From positions 5,023,789 to 5,087,788 of the forward strand of contig JAJEKV010000012.1 of NCBI GenBank assembly GCA_021234155.1: a stretch of DNA of 64,000 bases, read 5' to 3'. This DNA comes from Isoetes taiwanensis (lineage: Eukaryota > Streptophyta > Lycopodiopsida > Isoetales > Isoetaceae). Below are positions 23,392 to 33,701 of this stretch, piece after piece. The notes beneath the pieces were generated by a model. That model did no database searches and had not been told where the DNA came from. It saw nothing but the letters and a program-made list of their open reading frames with translations. How positions within the stretch are numbered: position 1 is the stretch's first letter; each line of letters begins with the position of its first letter. The translations under genes were made by a program, and so were the position numbers.

Positions 23392-23760
23392 TCAGTTGTG
23401 CAGCTCCCCAGATCGAGCCTGCCTTATCACGTTATCTAACGCCCGGATCTCCTGTGACAAGAGCGCCCTTTCAAGGCTCATATGCGACCTCAGAGTATGA
23501 AGTTCAGACGTCGCAACTACCAGCCGCTCCCATGCCACACTGTTCATAGCATTGTCAATTGGCATGTAAAGCCTGTGCAGCTGACGCCTAAGAATGTGCA
23601 TTAAGGCCGCCATCCTATGCATCTCTGCCCCAATCTGAACTAGCTGGTTCACGAACTCCTCAGCACAGAATGTTTCCTCCAGTTCCGGTGGGTAAATCCG
23701 AGTGTCAGGATAAGAGGCACCCACGCTAGAACTGATAAATGAGGGATCTATGTGCACCAC
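23392..23760 (-). CDS. Unidentified helical protein frame within the HUH insertion
   Basis: About 120 codons are open on the minus strand, downstream of the Rep-like frame. The frame can be read further upstream to about 23795 if spliced. The content is strongly helical (EEFVNQLVQIGAEMHRMAALMHILRRQLHRL, then SHMSLERALLSQEIRALDNVI), suggesting a coiled coil. A T-rich tract ending in TGCAG at about 23807 could be a splice acceptor joining it to the Rep-like exon; this is not proven. No family is recognised and there is no good ATG at the start of the open stretch. Confidence 0.4.
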   Translation of the reverse strand: MVHIDPSFISSSVGASYPDTRIYPPELEETFCAEEFVNQLVQIGAEMHRMAALMHILRRQLHRLYMPIDNAMNSVAWERLVVATSELHTLRSHMSLERALLSQEIRALDNVIRQARSGELHN

Positions 23761-23863
23761 ACCGTCGCACCACCCTGGGCGTTCGCATCAACTCCATTTC
23801 TAACCTGCAACAACAAAACTAATACATAAAGGAAACTGTACAATCTTAGAGCAACTAACAGGC

Positions 23864-24991
23864 CTAGCCGATGGCCATGCTATGGTCTCCTGTATAAACT
23901 GGAATGTAATCAGCATCGTGATCTAGTCTCTGAACCTCTGGGCTGAATGTGGGATCACAGAAGTCATGGAAGTTCTCATCAAACTCATCAGCAGGGACAG
24001 AGTCATCCCAATATCTACGCCTGCCATGTCTATTTCTCTCAACCGGCACATAGCTAGCTGGCGGCCCATATAGAATTGTTCGGATATCTGAAGGCATGCA
24101 ACGAGCAGGATTCAGGAGGATTCTCCAGGCAGCACGGACCGTGTATTCATTCACATGGGTTGTGTTAGAAGGGATTATCCAGCTACTGGACAGCGTATAC
24201 TTGTCATTCCTGATCATTCTAGCCAAGGTAAAAGTGAGGCTCGGTGTGGCATGGCGTCCATATGCTGCCTTATTAAGGATGTTGCCATTGTCAAGAACAC
24301 AGAGGCCCTTAGTATCTCCAGCGCCCCAACGCAGATAAAGATCTTTGCCTTTCGGTATCATTGACTCGCTAACATTATGCAAATGACACAGGTAATGCAC
24401 CTTCCCAAAATCCTTCATACAGTAGCCCACCATCCCTTCGAAGCAATGAAGCCTTGTGTTCTTCAACGCCTTGCACACCAGAACCACACCTGCTGGCTTA
24501 GATGGCCAGTTGAAGTCTCTCTTGATAGCTTCATTCATAGCTTTGGGGGAATTGAAACATGCTCTACTCTGAACATGCAAGTGATCTGCAGACGAGCCCC
24601 TCTCCAAGGCAACAGCCCCAACTAATTAGTTTCTGTCACAAAAAGAAGATAGAGCTTCATAGAAACTCAAGGACACATCTTGCCCTGACAGGCCTAATGT
24701 CACGGACACATCAATTGCACCCCAACTGAAGGACGAATTGGGCATGGCAGGGGGCTGCTGGGTTTGTCCAGAGCTAGAGCTATCGGGCATGACACCAGCA
24801 GGGCGAGTTGGATTCATCTGAGTACTAGCAGGCATCGAACTAGCAGGCCGTAAAGGGTTTATGTCTGCACTACGAGACATAACAGGGCCAATCAGACAAG
24901 CAGGCGGGATGGGGGCCTGGCCTGCCGCACTCCTCACCTTCCTAGCTGCCTTTCTCAAGGACATAACACAAAAACAAAAACTGAATAGCAT
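23864..24991 (-). pseudogene. Rep-like HUH endonuclease, interrupted by one in-frame stop
   Basis: HUH endonucleases nick single-stranded DNA through a catalytic Tyr and use a His-hydrophobic-His metal site. Read on the minus strand in one frame, the region has a Ser/Pro-rich N-terminus starting near MSLRKAARK (24964). Then come a motif-I-like WGAIDVSVTLGLSGQD, the HUH site ADHLHVQ (HLH codons at 24575-24583) and GMVGYCMKDFG (YxxK codons near 24410-24427). This order and spacing resemble Rep motifs I, II and III. A TAA at 24626-24628 breaks the frame between motifs I and II. The C-terminal ~180 residues (SLTFTLARMIRNDKYTLSSSW...) have no helicase motifs. Could also be a captured viral-type Rep. 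Confidence 0.6.
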
Positions 24992-25157
24992 AGAGCAAAG
25001 GAAGGAGCAAGGCTAACCTGATAGAAACCGTCGCCGATCCAAGCCAGGAATTTCCAACAAGCAACAGCAGCCCAGCTTCATGGCCATGCCGCCACCTGCA
25101 GCAGCCGGAATTGGCAACCCCATGGCTGCCCAACATCTGCCCAGCGATGCTACTATC

Positions 25158-25437
25158 GGCTCCCCAAATTGACTAGATCAACCAGGAGGATTCGGCGAAT
25201 CCTCCAAACTGCAGGAGGATTCGCTTGAGTGAATCCTGAGGATTCGCTTAAGGGAATTCTCCAATGCCATCAGGCTAAGAATCCCTGCAGCATGCCTACA
25301 AAGTGCAAGCAGATCTATGAACTGACAGGAGGATTCGCTTAAGGGAATCCTCCAAGCCAAGGAGGATTCGCTTGTGTGAATCCAGAGGATTCGCTTGAGT
25401 GAATCCTCCTTGGCTGCTCTAGTCAATTTAGGGAGCC
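25158..25437. repeat. Palindrome-rich block with imperfect terminal inverted repeats
   Basis: The left end GGCTCCCCAAATTGACTAGA is inverted at the right end as CTAGTCAATTTAGGGAGCC. Inside, GGAGGATTCGCTT-AG-GAATCCTCC palindromes recur at least five times. The block could fold into several hairpins. It lies inside the 2.66-kb insertion, upstream of the Rep-like gene. It may be the element's terminus or replication-origin-like region, or a separate nested MITE. Confidence 0.65.
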
Positions 25438-27929
25438 AATAAAGTGGGCGTCTGCCCAGGGTGCATGCGCAGTGTTATCCAGAATCGGACCTTCATCAGC
25501 AGACAAATACTGCTTCTTTTCGAAAACAATAGAGTGCCAGCGTCAGCTTTCTACTCCTTCACATATGACTACAACAGGAAATCTTTATAATTCTTGAGCT
25601 ACAAATATACGGAGTTTGATCGGCATCACATTATAGAAATCTGGGTTTTCTGCCAGTTGCTTGAATATATTCACAAATACAGGTTAAACATGGCAATTGA
25701 GGAGTAAGACCGAAAACAAGACGTGCATAGACTATAATTTTTCTACTGTACATGTTGATTCTGAAGTTTAAAGTTGCTCTTTCTGGGCAGAGACTATTGT
25801 GGCAGTAGTATCTTTTTCGTTCTTAGGACGTCATGATTCTGTCTTCATTGGCAACAGATGATCAGACTTCAGCCTAGGTGAATTGAACTTTCTTATGTGG
25901 CTACCAGTCTTCATTTGAAGCAGATGATTTCATACGATCACAGTTCACCGATTGCAAGCATTCAATTATGCAGGATTACATCCTTCTTCCAGGTTGAAGT
26001 ACAAATGTGATTCTGCCATGTAAGACAAGGATTTCATAATAGAAATCTGGGATTTCTGCCAGTTTCTTGAATATATTCGCAAATACAGGTTGAACCTGGC
26101 AATTGAGGAGTAAGACTGAAAAAAAGACGTGCATAGGCTATAATTTTTCTGCTGCAGAGGTCGATTCTAAAGTTTAAAGTTGCTCTTTCTGGTAAAAACT
26201 TGTGGCAGTAGTATCTTCATCTTTCTTAGGATGTCATGATCCGGTCTTCATTTGTAGCAGATAATCGGACTTCGACCTAGGTGACTTGTCCTTAGGCGCT
26301 ATGATCCGGTCTTCATTTGAAGCAGATGATTTCATTCGATCACGGTTCACTGATTGCAAGCATTCAATTGTGCAGGTTTACATTCTTCTTCCGAGTTCAT
26401 GTTCTTTAACAAGGTTCGACAACATCATTTCGCCATAAAGCTTTGTATGCCTTAAAAGATTATTCATGGATAAACATGTACTGTTAGACAACATGATATG
26501 AAGGAGATAGTATCAAGGAGATCTGTTACACTACTTCTGCACAAAATCACAACATGTGGTTTTGTAGGAGTTTCTGAAAGGAGTTGTGAGATTTGTTTAA
26601 ATTTTGGAATACATGGATGGGGGCATGCTGCAACAAATAAGATAATTCGTAGAGATATTAAGCCTTCAAATTTGCCTATGATATTTTTCTGGTTAAGAAT
26701 GTGCAATGTTGTGTGCACTGGCTAAGACAGGATTTCAAATTGTTTACATGCAGACTTAGTTAGTAAGGCTGCCCTCACGGGATCTGGGAATGGTCAATGC
26801 TTGATTGGTATGGTTTTCCCAAAGATATATTTGCTTCAATTTCTTATGTATACACAGGTTAATACTAAATCCTCTCTAACTTCTTTTTGCACAAATGCGT
26901 TTTTGCAAAGCTTATTAAGTGGTCTATGTGCAGAAGTCAGAAAGGAAATTGGGAACATACTCATCTAATTTCATAGGAGATCTGCGATGGCAAATTCATG
27001 GGGATGTATCTTTTGCATTTCATGGAGACACCCAGACACCAAGCTTTGATTCCTTGGGTTCGCAGTAATGCACTTCTTTGTGCTCAACATGTGTAAAATC
27101 TGTACTTTTCTGCTCTCAACATATGTGCACTTCTTTGCTCTTAATATATGTGCACTTCTTTGCTATGATGGTGTCTCTGCTTATGCCCCAGCATGGATTT
27201 ATTTGATTTTGGATGCTATCAGCTGAATTCTATATTAAGCAGAAAGAGAGGTTGGATCTCTCTGCAGATAGTGATACAAGCTTTGGGTTGCGGCATCTGT
27301 TCTTAACCGACCCTGATAGCCAGGCTCTCACTAAAGCCTTAGTTTCTAGCTACAAATGCGGAAAAGTTGACTTAATGTGAAAACGGCCAACGGTTGGAGC
27401 ACTCAGGAAGCTGCGAGTTGTCTCAGATGACCTTCAAAGGTTGTCTCAAATACTTTGGATGGAGCCCAATGGCAGCATAAGAAAGCTGGGAGGCTACAAA
27501 AATTAAGTCAGAATACAGCTGATATTACAAGTTTGAATGCTCTATTTGATTGAATGCTTTATAGTCTTAAATGCTAGTATCTAGGAAGATGAAGTCAAAG
27601 AATCAAAATGTGTTCTATTTTGAAGTATAAATGTGATTCTTCCATGTAAAATAGGGATTTCATAATAGAAATCTGGGATTTCTGCCAGTTTCTTGAATAT
27701 ATTCGCAAATACACGTTAAACATGGCAATTGAGACGTAAGACCCAAAAAAAGACGTGCATAGGCTATAAGTTTTCTATTATACAGGTTGATTCTGAAGTT
27801 TAAAGGGAGGCAATAGAAATAAGATAATGATGATTCCATGAGGAATTTATATAGACATTGATTTTGGCAACCCATCAAGAACTCATTTTTTAAAATATGA
27901 CATCGATGCCCATCGAAGGTGGGCAATTT

Positions 27930-27990
27930 TTTAGTTTATCAATGTAAATCTCCTGTTATAGGGCTCATGTCGAACTTTTTGGGTTGCCCG
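27930..27990 (+). repeat. Second isolated satellite-unit copy
   Basis: TTATCAATGTAAATCTCCTG, TTATAGGGCTCATGTCGAAC and TTTTTGGG match the 38-kb satellite unit and the copy at 21170, in the same orientation. Confidence 0.7.
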
Positions 27991-30400
27991 TAAGGGGACA
28001 AACCCTCTTCATGTGGGTTTGTGGCATATTTTAGGTATATGCCACTATATGCTTGGAATGTGCCAATAATCGCTCCAAACCCGTTATTGGTTGGAAACTG
28101 TCGGTGGCTTCTATTGCTGGGCGGCTACTCTCAAAATTGGCTAATCAGAGAGGTTGTTTCATGGCGGCCTTCTATGCCTATCCTTTGCAATTAGGGCGAA
28201 ATCGCATTGACAAGCTGCTTTTCCTAAGAATTTGGAGCAACAGGCATTGGGTCACGACTTTAGAGTAAAGCTACTGTGTTCTTTAGGAAGGGACTTTGCT
28301 TTCCATTGGAGTGATTCTGGGGATGGATTCAGCTCAAAACCATAATTGGATATCAATTCTTGATGAAAGCTTAGTAAACAACTATGAATGGTGCTCTCAA
28401 GCCTAGGAATCGCAGAATCTGCCCATTCATGAATACAAGTAGTAACTTTGTTCGGTTTGTGTAATTTGATTTATAGAAGTCCTTGTATGCACTCTAATTT
28501 TGCTTAACAGTGTAAATCCAATGCTTCCAAATTAATTAATAGTGCAATTAGCTTTTTCTAGCGCTTTCAAGCAAATTTTTGTAAGGTAGGAAAATCATCT
28601 CTCGGCCCATATTGCTAGATTGTTAGGAACTACAAAGAACAACTGAGTTATAAATCAAGAAACCAGTTGGAAGATGTTTTATGAAGTGTAGCTTGAATTA
28701 TCACATTGGTTGTGTGCAGCTCGTTGCCATTCAGGTGTTTATATAGTGTATTGAGAGCCTTTGTACCAACTTGACAAGTCTTTATTATGGAGTAGGAGAA
28801 GATGGCAAGATTATGAGGCTGAGTACTACTTTATTGCTTGTTGCCTATGCCTGCCTATGCAAGATTGGAAGATTAAAAAGTAGTTCATATGGATCATAAA
28901 CAGGTAAAGGCTATGTATAATATGCCAAACATCGATGGATTTCTATGGATCACAAATAGGTGAAGTCTACACATTAGGGCCAACAATCTTGCATTTCAGG
29001 ACCCAAGGTCAGATTGGGTGCAGTTTGATCCAACATCTGTTAGTCTGATGTCTAGTTAATCAATGATGCCAAAGATAGTGTTGGCAAGTTGTTGAACTTA
29101 AACGCTAGTTACCATGAATAAGATGGCCTTGGATGGTAAGGAAATTTCATAGAGCTCATTAGGATTCTCCCCAGAGCGTAGTGCACACAATTCACCATCC
29201 TTGTGCCATTTGGTCTTTGACATTGGGACGATTTGGACTGCTGCCTTCACTTATAGAGTCTTGCATCAAGAATTGACCAAATTGTTTTGTAGTGTTGAAT
29301 GCTCAAAAAGAGAGGTAATTTCACAAAGAGAGGTTATTTCACAAAGAGAGGTTGGGCTCACAAAGGAGGTAATTTCTGTGGCTTTCTTCCTTCAACTGAT
29401 AGGAAATGACAGCGAGCTCATGGTCTTTAGTCTAGATTTGTTAACAGATTTTTGTAGATAGAGAGGATTTTGCCGTTATTCCTCATCATTCAAGAAGCAA
29501 TGCCTATTATGCACCATAAAAATGTGTTCATATAGGAGATATTTGTCTATAGTTTTTTCTTCAATTCTCTCTAGGTTCTTTTTAAACTAAAACATTCTCA
29601 TATTAATCTCCAGAATTTATAATTTGTTTATATTGTTGGATGAATGGAATCACATTTTATTGCAAGCTGTTGTTTGATTTTGATGTGTAGCATTTTATCA
29701 TGGTTCATTAGATCTAGTTAGTTATGATACATGAAAAAATTAAATCTAGAGGGTCATTGTACTGCATGTCTATTTTCCAAAGGGACCCAAGGTTTTATGT
29801 ATAGGAAAGCTAGTAAGCGGAGCATCAAATAACATTAGAGCTTGGTGGAAGGAAAAATTCAAATTCGATAAGAATGGAACTGCTGCAATACAAAAGTATC
29901 AAGCTGAAGACGTAGAAAAGAGAAAGACTAATGGCAATGCCGAAGGTGCTCCTAGACTACAAAGATTATAAAAGTTGCAAGATACAACTCTTGGATCGCT
30001 GTTGTCTGCATTGATGTAGCACTGTGATCCACCATACAGACGGTACCCCTTGGAAAGGGCAATGCCCCCTTGCTGGCCATCAGGCAATGAGGAATGGTGG
30101 CAACAACTGGCATTACGAAGAACTCAAGGACCAGTCACTGTAAGAAACCACTTGATTTAAAGAAAGCCTGGAAAGTTGTTGTTCTTACATCTGTCATCAA
30201 ACGCATGCCTCCAGACTTGCCAAAATAAGGAAGCCGATAAGGCAGTCAAAATGTTTGTAGGATAAAATGACTGCTAAAGAGAGTGCCACTTCGCTTGATG
30301 TAATAGATCAAGCAGAAAATTTAATAAAACTACAGAATGGTAGTGCATACAATGATGAGAACGCATCTGGGATATCATGCCTTCAAATTTAATCTCTGAG
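27991..30400. other. Intergenic sequence, no recognised gene
   Basis: AT-rich, with a short tandem AAAGAGAGGTNATTTCAC repeat near 29308-29360. No coding or RNA gene is supported. Confidence 0.45.
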
Positions 30401-30402
30401 GA

Positions 30403-30595
30403 AGGAAGGAAGGAAGGAAGGAAGGTTCTTTTATCGTCCGTGGAGGCCCATCGGCCTATGGGACCCAAATTACCCGGGTGCAGCAAGCTCGTTGCTACCT
30501 GGATTAAAAAACCCCCTTACGAGGGAAAAACTGTCGAAGCAACAAGCCTGCTGGCAGCTGTACAAATATACATATACACATGAATTCCCGGCACC
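30403..30595 (-). repeat. LINE 3' noncoding end with hairpin and (CCTT)n tail
   Basis: On the minus strand: TTTTTCCCTCG, GGTTTTTTAA, CCCATAGGCCGATGGGCCTC, GGACGATAAAAG, then six or so CCTT repeats. The AGGCC/GGCCT pair forms a short hairpin just before the tail, which may be the RT recognition site for target-primed copying. Confidence 0.75.
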
Positions 30596-31030
30596 TCAGG
30601 TAGGCACGCAGGGACAGAGGTAAGTCCGCAGATCCAAAATCTCCTGGAGGTAGGAGCCAAGGGATCGAACTGACGGCGTATTGAGTAGCTCGTGCAGTGG
30701 CAAACCAGGTCGCACCAAGAGGGCGTAGCGAGCCCAGATCTGACTATAGGCTGAACAGCTCTGGAAGGCATGGCTTTCATCCTCAACAACCCCCAGCGGG
30801 CAACACTGACAAAGCCTATCCTGGCGCGGCTCTCCAATCCACCGACCCGTCTCAAGCCAAAGATGGTGGGCCCCTGTTCGAATGGACGCGATGATCCTGC
30901 GCTTCTTCATGGGCAACTGAGAACGTAGGTAGAGCTGTGGGCCTCGAACCAGGGTGGGGTTTATGTGCTGTTTGTAGTGTGCCATCTTTACCGTTCGAGC
31001 ATTGTGGTCCCGAGCTTCCCAGGGAAACAA
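30596..31030 (-). pseudogene. LINE ORF2 C-terminal region with zinc-finger-like motif
   Basis: The frame contains HHLWLETGRWIGEPRQDRLCQCC...VEDESHAFQSC, a C-X2-C...H-X4-C arrangement found at the C-terminus of many LINE ORF2 proteins. It precedes the 3' noncoding end. The same domain in a different family is seen at 60645-61292. Probably contributes to RNA or DNA binding. Confidence 0.75.
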
Positions 31031-31518
31031 GAGTCCAAGTACCCCCTCGGCCTATCCGGGCAAGGCGTGTGGTGCACTGGGACGCACTTATGTGCCTCTA
31101 CGTTCAGTAGCCACTGGGCTCTCTTATCCTTCCAACAAGCCCTGAGTCATTGCAGGCTCATCGCCACAGCGTAAGCCAAGTGCGGAGCCGGCGTCATCCA
31201 TGCTAGCCATCTTCCGAAATAAACAATGTGTCTATTGAGGGTCGCATCTTTGCGGGGGCATGAATCATGTCTCCCCGCAACAAGATCTCGATATGGAACC
31301 GAGGGCTTGACCCCAAGTGCCCGCGTCAAAAATGCCTACGGACCTGCTCCAAGTCGCCAAAGACACCACTTGGGCCCCATACCTCGACCCCATACGTAAG
31401 AACGGCTCCACCCGGTGCACGAAACAAATGTGATGGTGGCCCCTATCATCTATACTCTGCCACTGTGACTATTGTTTTGCATTGCGTCTGGCGCCTTCCA
31501 ACCTGCGGTCACCAAGGC

Positions 31519-32694
31519 TTAATGGATGCATCCCAATACATTGAGGACGGAAATTCCACCCCTAGGTACTTGTAGCTGGGTGTGACCTCTACCATCTGCC
31601 CCCTGATAAGTGAGCGCCGAAGGTGCTGGATGACGTGAGGAGGATATGAGGACCACCTTAGTCTTGGCCGCATCTAGGTGTGCCTGCATGCCCTCTGGTG
31701 TATGGGCCAAGAGGTCCACATCATCCGCATAGATGAGCCACGGATGACTTGGTGCGAGAGTTGTATACCGGCCCCCCATTGGCAGCAAGCCAGGCTTCCA
31801 ACTGGTCAATGTAAAGTCCAAAGAGTGTGGATGAGAGAGGACAACCTTGCCTAACTCCAATGCTGCTGACAAATGACTGTCCTTCCGGTTGCATGCAAAC
31901 TGTGCGGCTCCAGATACCAGACACCGCGTTCTCGCAGATCCACGGGGAACCCCGGATGGTGCAATCTCGCCCACAACTTTTCCCCGGTACTGCGGTCGTC
32001 GAAAGCTTTTGCAAAGTCCACAAAATAGCAAAGATGAGGTCCTCCCGACGGTTCTTGTTGTCCTTGACCAGGGCCCTGAGTGTGAAGATGTGATCAATGG
32101 TCGAATGTCGGGGTCGGAAGCCTGCCTGGGTAAGTGCCCTGATTTTCGCCGCCTGCCCGGTGGTTACCCGCTTTGTTCGAGAATGCCCGCCAACGCCTTG
32201 GCAAACACCGGAAATGACCATGATGGTTCGGTAATTGGATGGGCGATTGTGGGTCCCCGCCTTGTAGATCGGAACAACCTTGCCTGTGGTCCATGACCGA
32301 AAACCCTCTTGCAGCGCCCTGTTGAACAATGCGGCAAGGGCCGGGCACCATGGGCTGTCCCGCCCCACTTGAGCAACTCCGCTGCGGGCCGTCTAAGTCT
32401 GGCGCCTTCCCATTAGCCAAAGCGCTGCACCCCTCTTCGACATCTTCTTTCGCGGATCATCGGGCCGGTGGGCCATGTTTGGGGGCACATCCGTCCGTGT
32501 TCGAGGGGGATCATAAAGGCATTGGTGTATCGCTCCCATTGCTTCCGTAGCGATGTGCCCCCAGTCTTTGGCCTTTGGAGTACCCCGTGCGAAAGTTCGG
32601 GGTGGGTGTCTAGTAGTAGAACATTTCTCTTTGGTGCCTTGCCGGTACCTTGCCTTTGTTTCCTTGAGGAAGGCGCGGTAATGGCTGGTGGCAC
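31519..32694 (-). pseudogene. LINE reverse transcriptase, frameshifted
   Basis: RT copies the LINE RNA at a nicked target. Recognisable motifs in order: the frame around 32694-32413 (N-terminal fingers), RPSNYRTIMV, QAGFRPRHSTIDHIFTLR, IGVRQGCPLSSTLFGLYIDQLEAWL and LIYADDVDLLAHTPEGM. YADD supplies the catalytic aspartates, encoded near 31710-31745. These lie in at least three frames, so the gene is broken, but the catalytic residues remain. Confidence 0.88.
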
Positions 32695-32971
32695 GAGCTC
32701 AGCGTATCCCGATCCACGATGAGATGGAGTGCAAGTTTGCGTTCCTTACACTTTCGACATCAAACCATATTCTGTAGCGGAAGGTTGCGCCCTCGATCGG
32801 GCGTGGGGGAGGTCTCCCAAAGCGGTTGCCCTATTTTGAGGAGCTCAACTAGTTGGTGGGTTTATTGCTCCGGCGTGTGGGCCTGAAGCTGTCGGAGGGC
32901 TTCGCGAGCATGTCGCCAGTAACCCTGCGCGCTCATAATCCAAGCGCAACCGAGGTCGGCAAGGTGCTGCG

Positions 32972-33653
32972 CTATTGAGGGGGCCATAGCGGTGGCGAGC
33001 CGACCTCACATAAGTGGGAGGTGATATGAGTCGGCCTCCTGCGTCCATTTGTCCCGTGCCGCGTGAAAATGGGCGACAAGGTGTACATCTGTGCGGCCAC
33101 TATGACATAATCCACGACACTAGTTCCACCGCCGTTATTGTCACAATGCGCAAAGTGTACCCGGGTGGGAAGAGGGCCATTGTGGTAGGCCATTGCATAT
33201 GAGCAGGTCAAAGATACCACACATCGGGAGCAATTATATGCCGGCGGGTGACGGATGTCATCGAGTGCCGTGGGCAAGATGCCTCTCGCGGGACGAATCG
33301 CAAGCACGCCATCATCGGCGAGGGGGTCCATCCGCATGGCCAATTTCCACCCTGTCCGCGCATTGAAGTCTCCAAGGAGCATGACTCGCCCATCCGCTTG
33401 TCTTGGCTTGTATGTCATCATATAGATCGACATCTGGGTCCATCCCAATCCACCTCGGGTGGGCCGTGATAGAAGGGACTCTCGCGCATGGGGAAAGTAG
33501 CAAGCGACTAGGAAGAGGATTGCCGCCTGTGGTGGTGCACTTTCGGACCCACAAGTAGATTATGTTTGTCGGTCTTCCGAGGAAACCAAATGTGCCAAGG
33601 TTACCCAGGTAGTAGCAGAACCCCACCGTGTCCACGTCTCCCTGTACAACCAT
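32972..33653 (-). pseudogene. LINE endonuclease domain, C-terminal part
   Basis: APE-type endonucleases nick the target DNA. The minus-strand frame carries MLLGDFNARTG, the LGDFN catalytic signature, and GTSVVDYVIVA, equivalent to the S-x-x-DYV signature. The upstream part (33653-33449) is in another frame. The insertion at 33702 separates it from the start of the domain. Confidence 0.8.
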
Positions 33654-33701
33654 TGAACGAAAAATCTTTGGTACCCTGGCAGACGGGGTACTCGTGGCAC
33701 G

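Larger units (their letters stand above)
22962..25627 (-). mobile_element. Insertion carrying an HUH-endonuclease (Rep-like) gene
   Basis: Copies B and C of the surrounding repeat run directly from ...CCATGTAA.A.AGG into ...TAATAGAAATCTGGG. Copy A is interrupted between these points by about 2.66 kb. The insert is less AT-rich than its flanks. It contains a Rep-like coding region on the minus strand, a second coiled-coil frame downstream of it, and a palindrome-rich block near its right end. I infer a transposon of the HUH class, such as a Replitron-like element, or alternatively an endogenised Rep-encoding replicon. Borders are estimated to within several bases; no clear target-site duplication is visible. 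Confidence 0.6.
21520..27805 (+). repeat. Threefold tandem array of a ~1.6-kb unit (one copy split, one deleted)
   Basis: Copy A is 21520-22961 plus 25628-25785, split by the HUH-type insertion. Copy B is 25790-26190 with an internal deletion of more than 1 kb. Copy C is 26195-27805. Shared landmarks include TTGTGGCAGTAGTATCTTC, GCAAGCATTCAATT, AAATGTGATTCTGCCATGTAA, ATAGAAATCTGGG and TTTAAAGTTGCTCTTTCTGG. Open frames at 21843 and 26498 are homologous to each other (HKITTCG...SERSCEICLNFGIHGWGH) but stop-broken. I recognise no protein family. Confidence 0.75.

Noticed and set aside
24096-24625. Plus-strand open frames opposite the Rep-like gene
   Set aside because: No motifs; the minus-strand frame carries the recognisable HUH and YxxK motifs.
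31827-32296. Plus-strand open frames across 31.2-33.7 kb
   Set aside because: Shadows of the GC-rich LINE RT and endonuclease on the minus strand.
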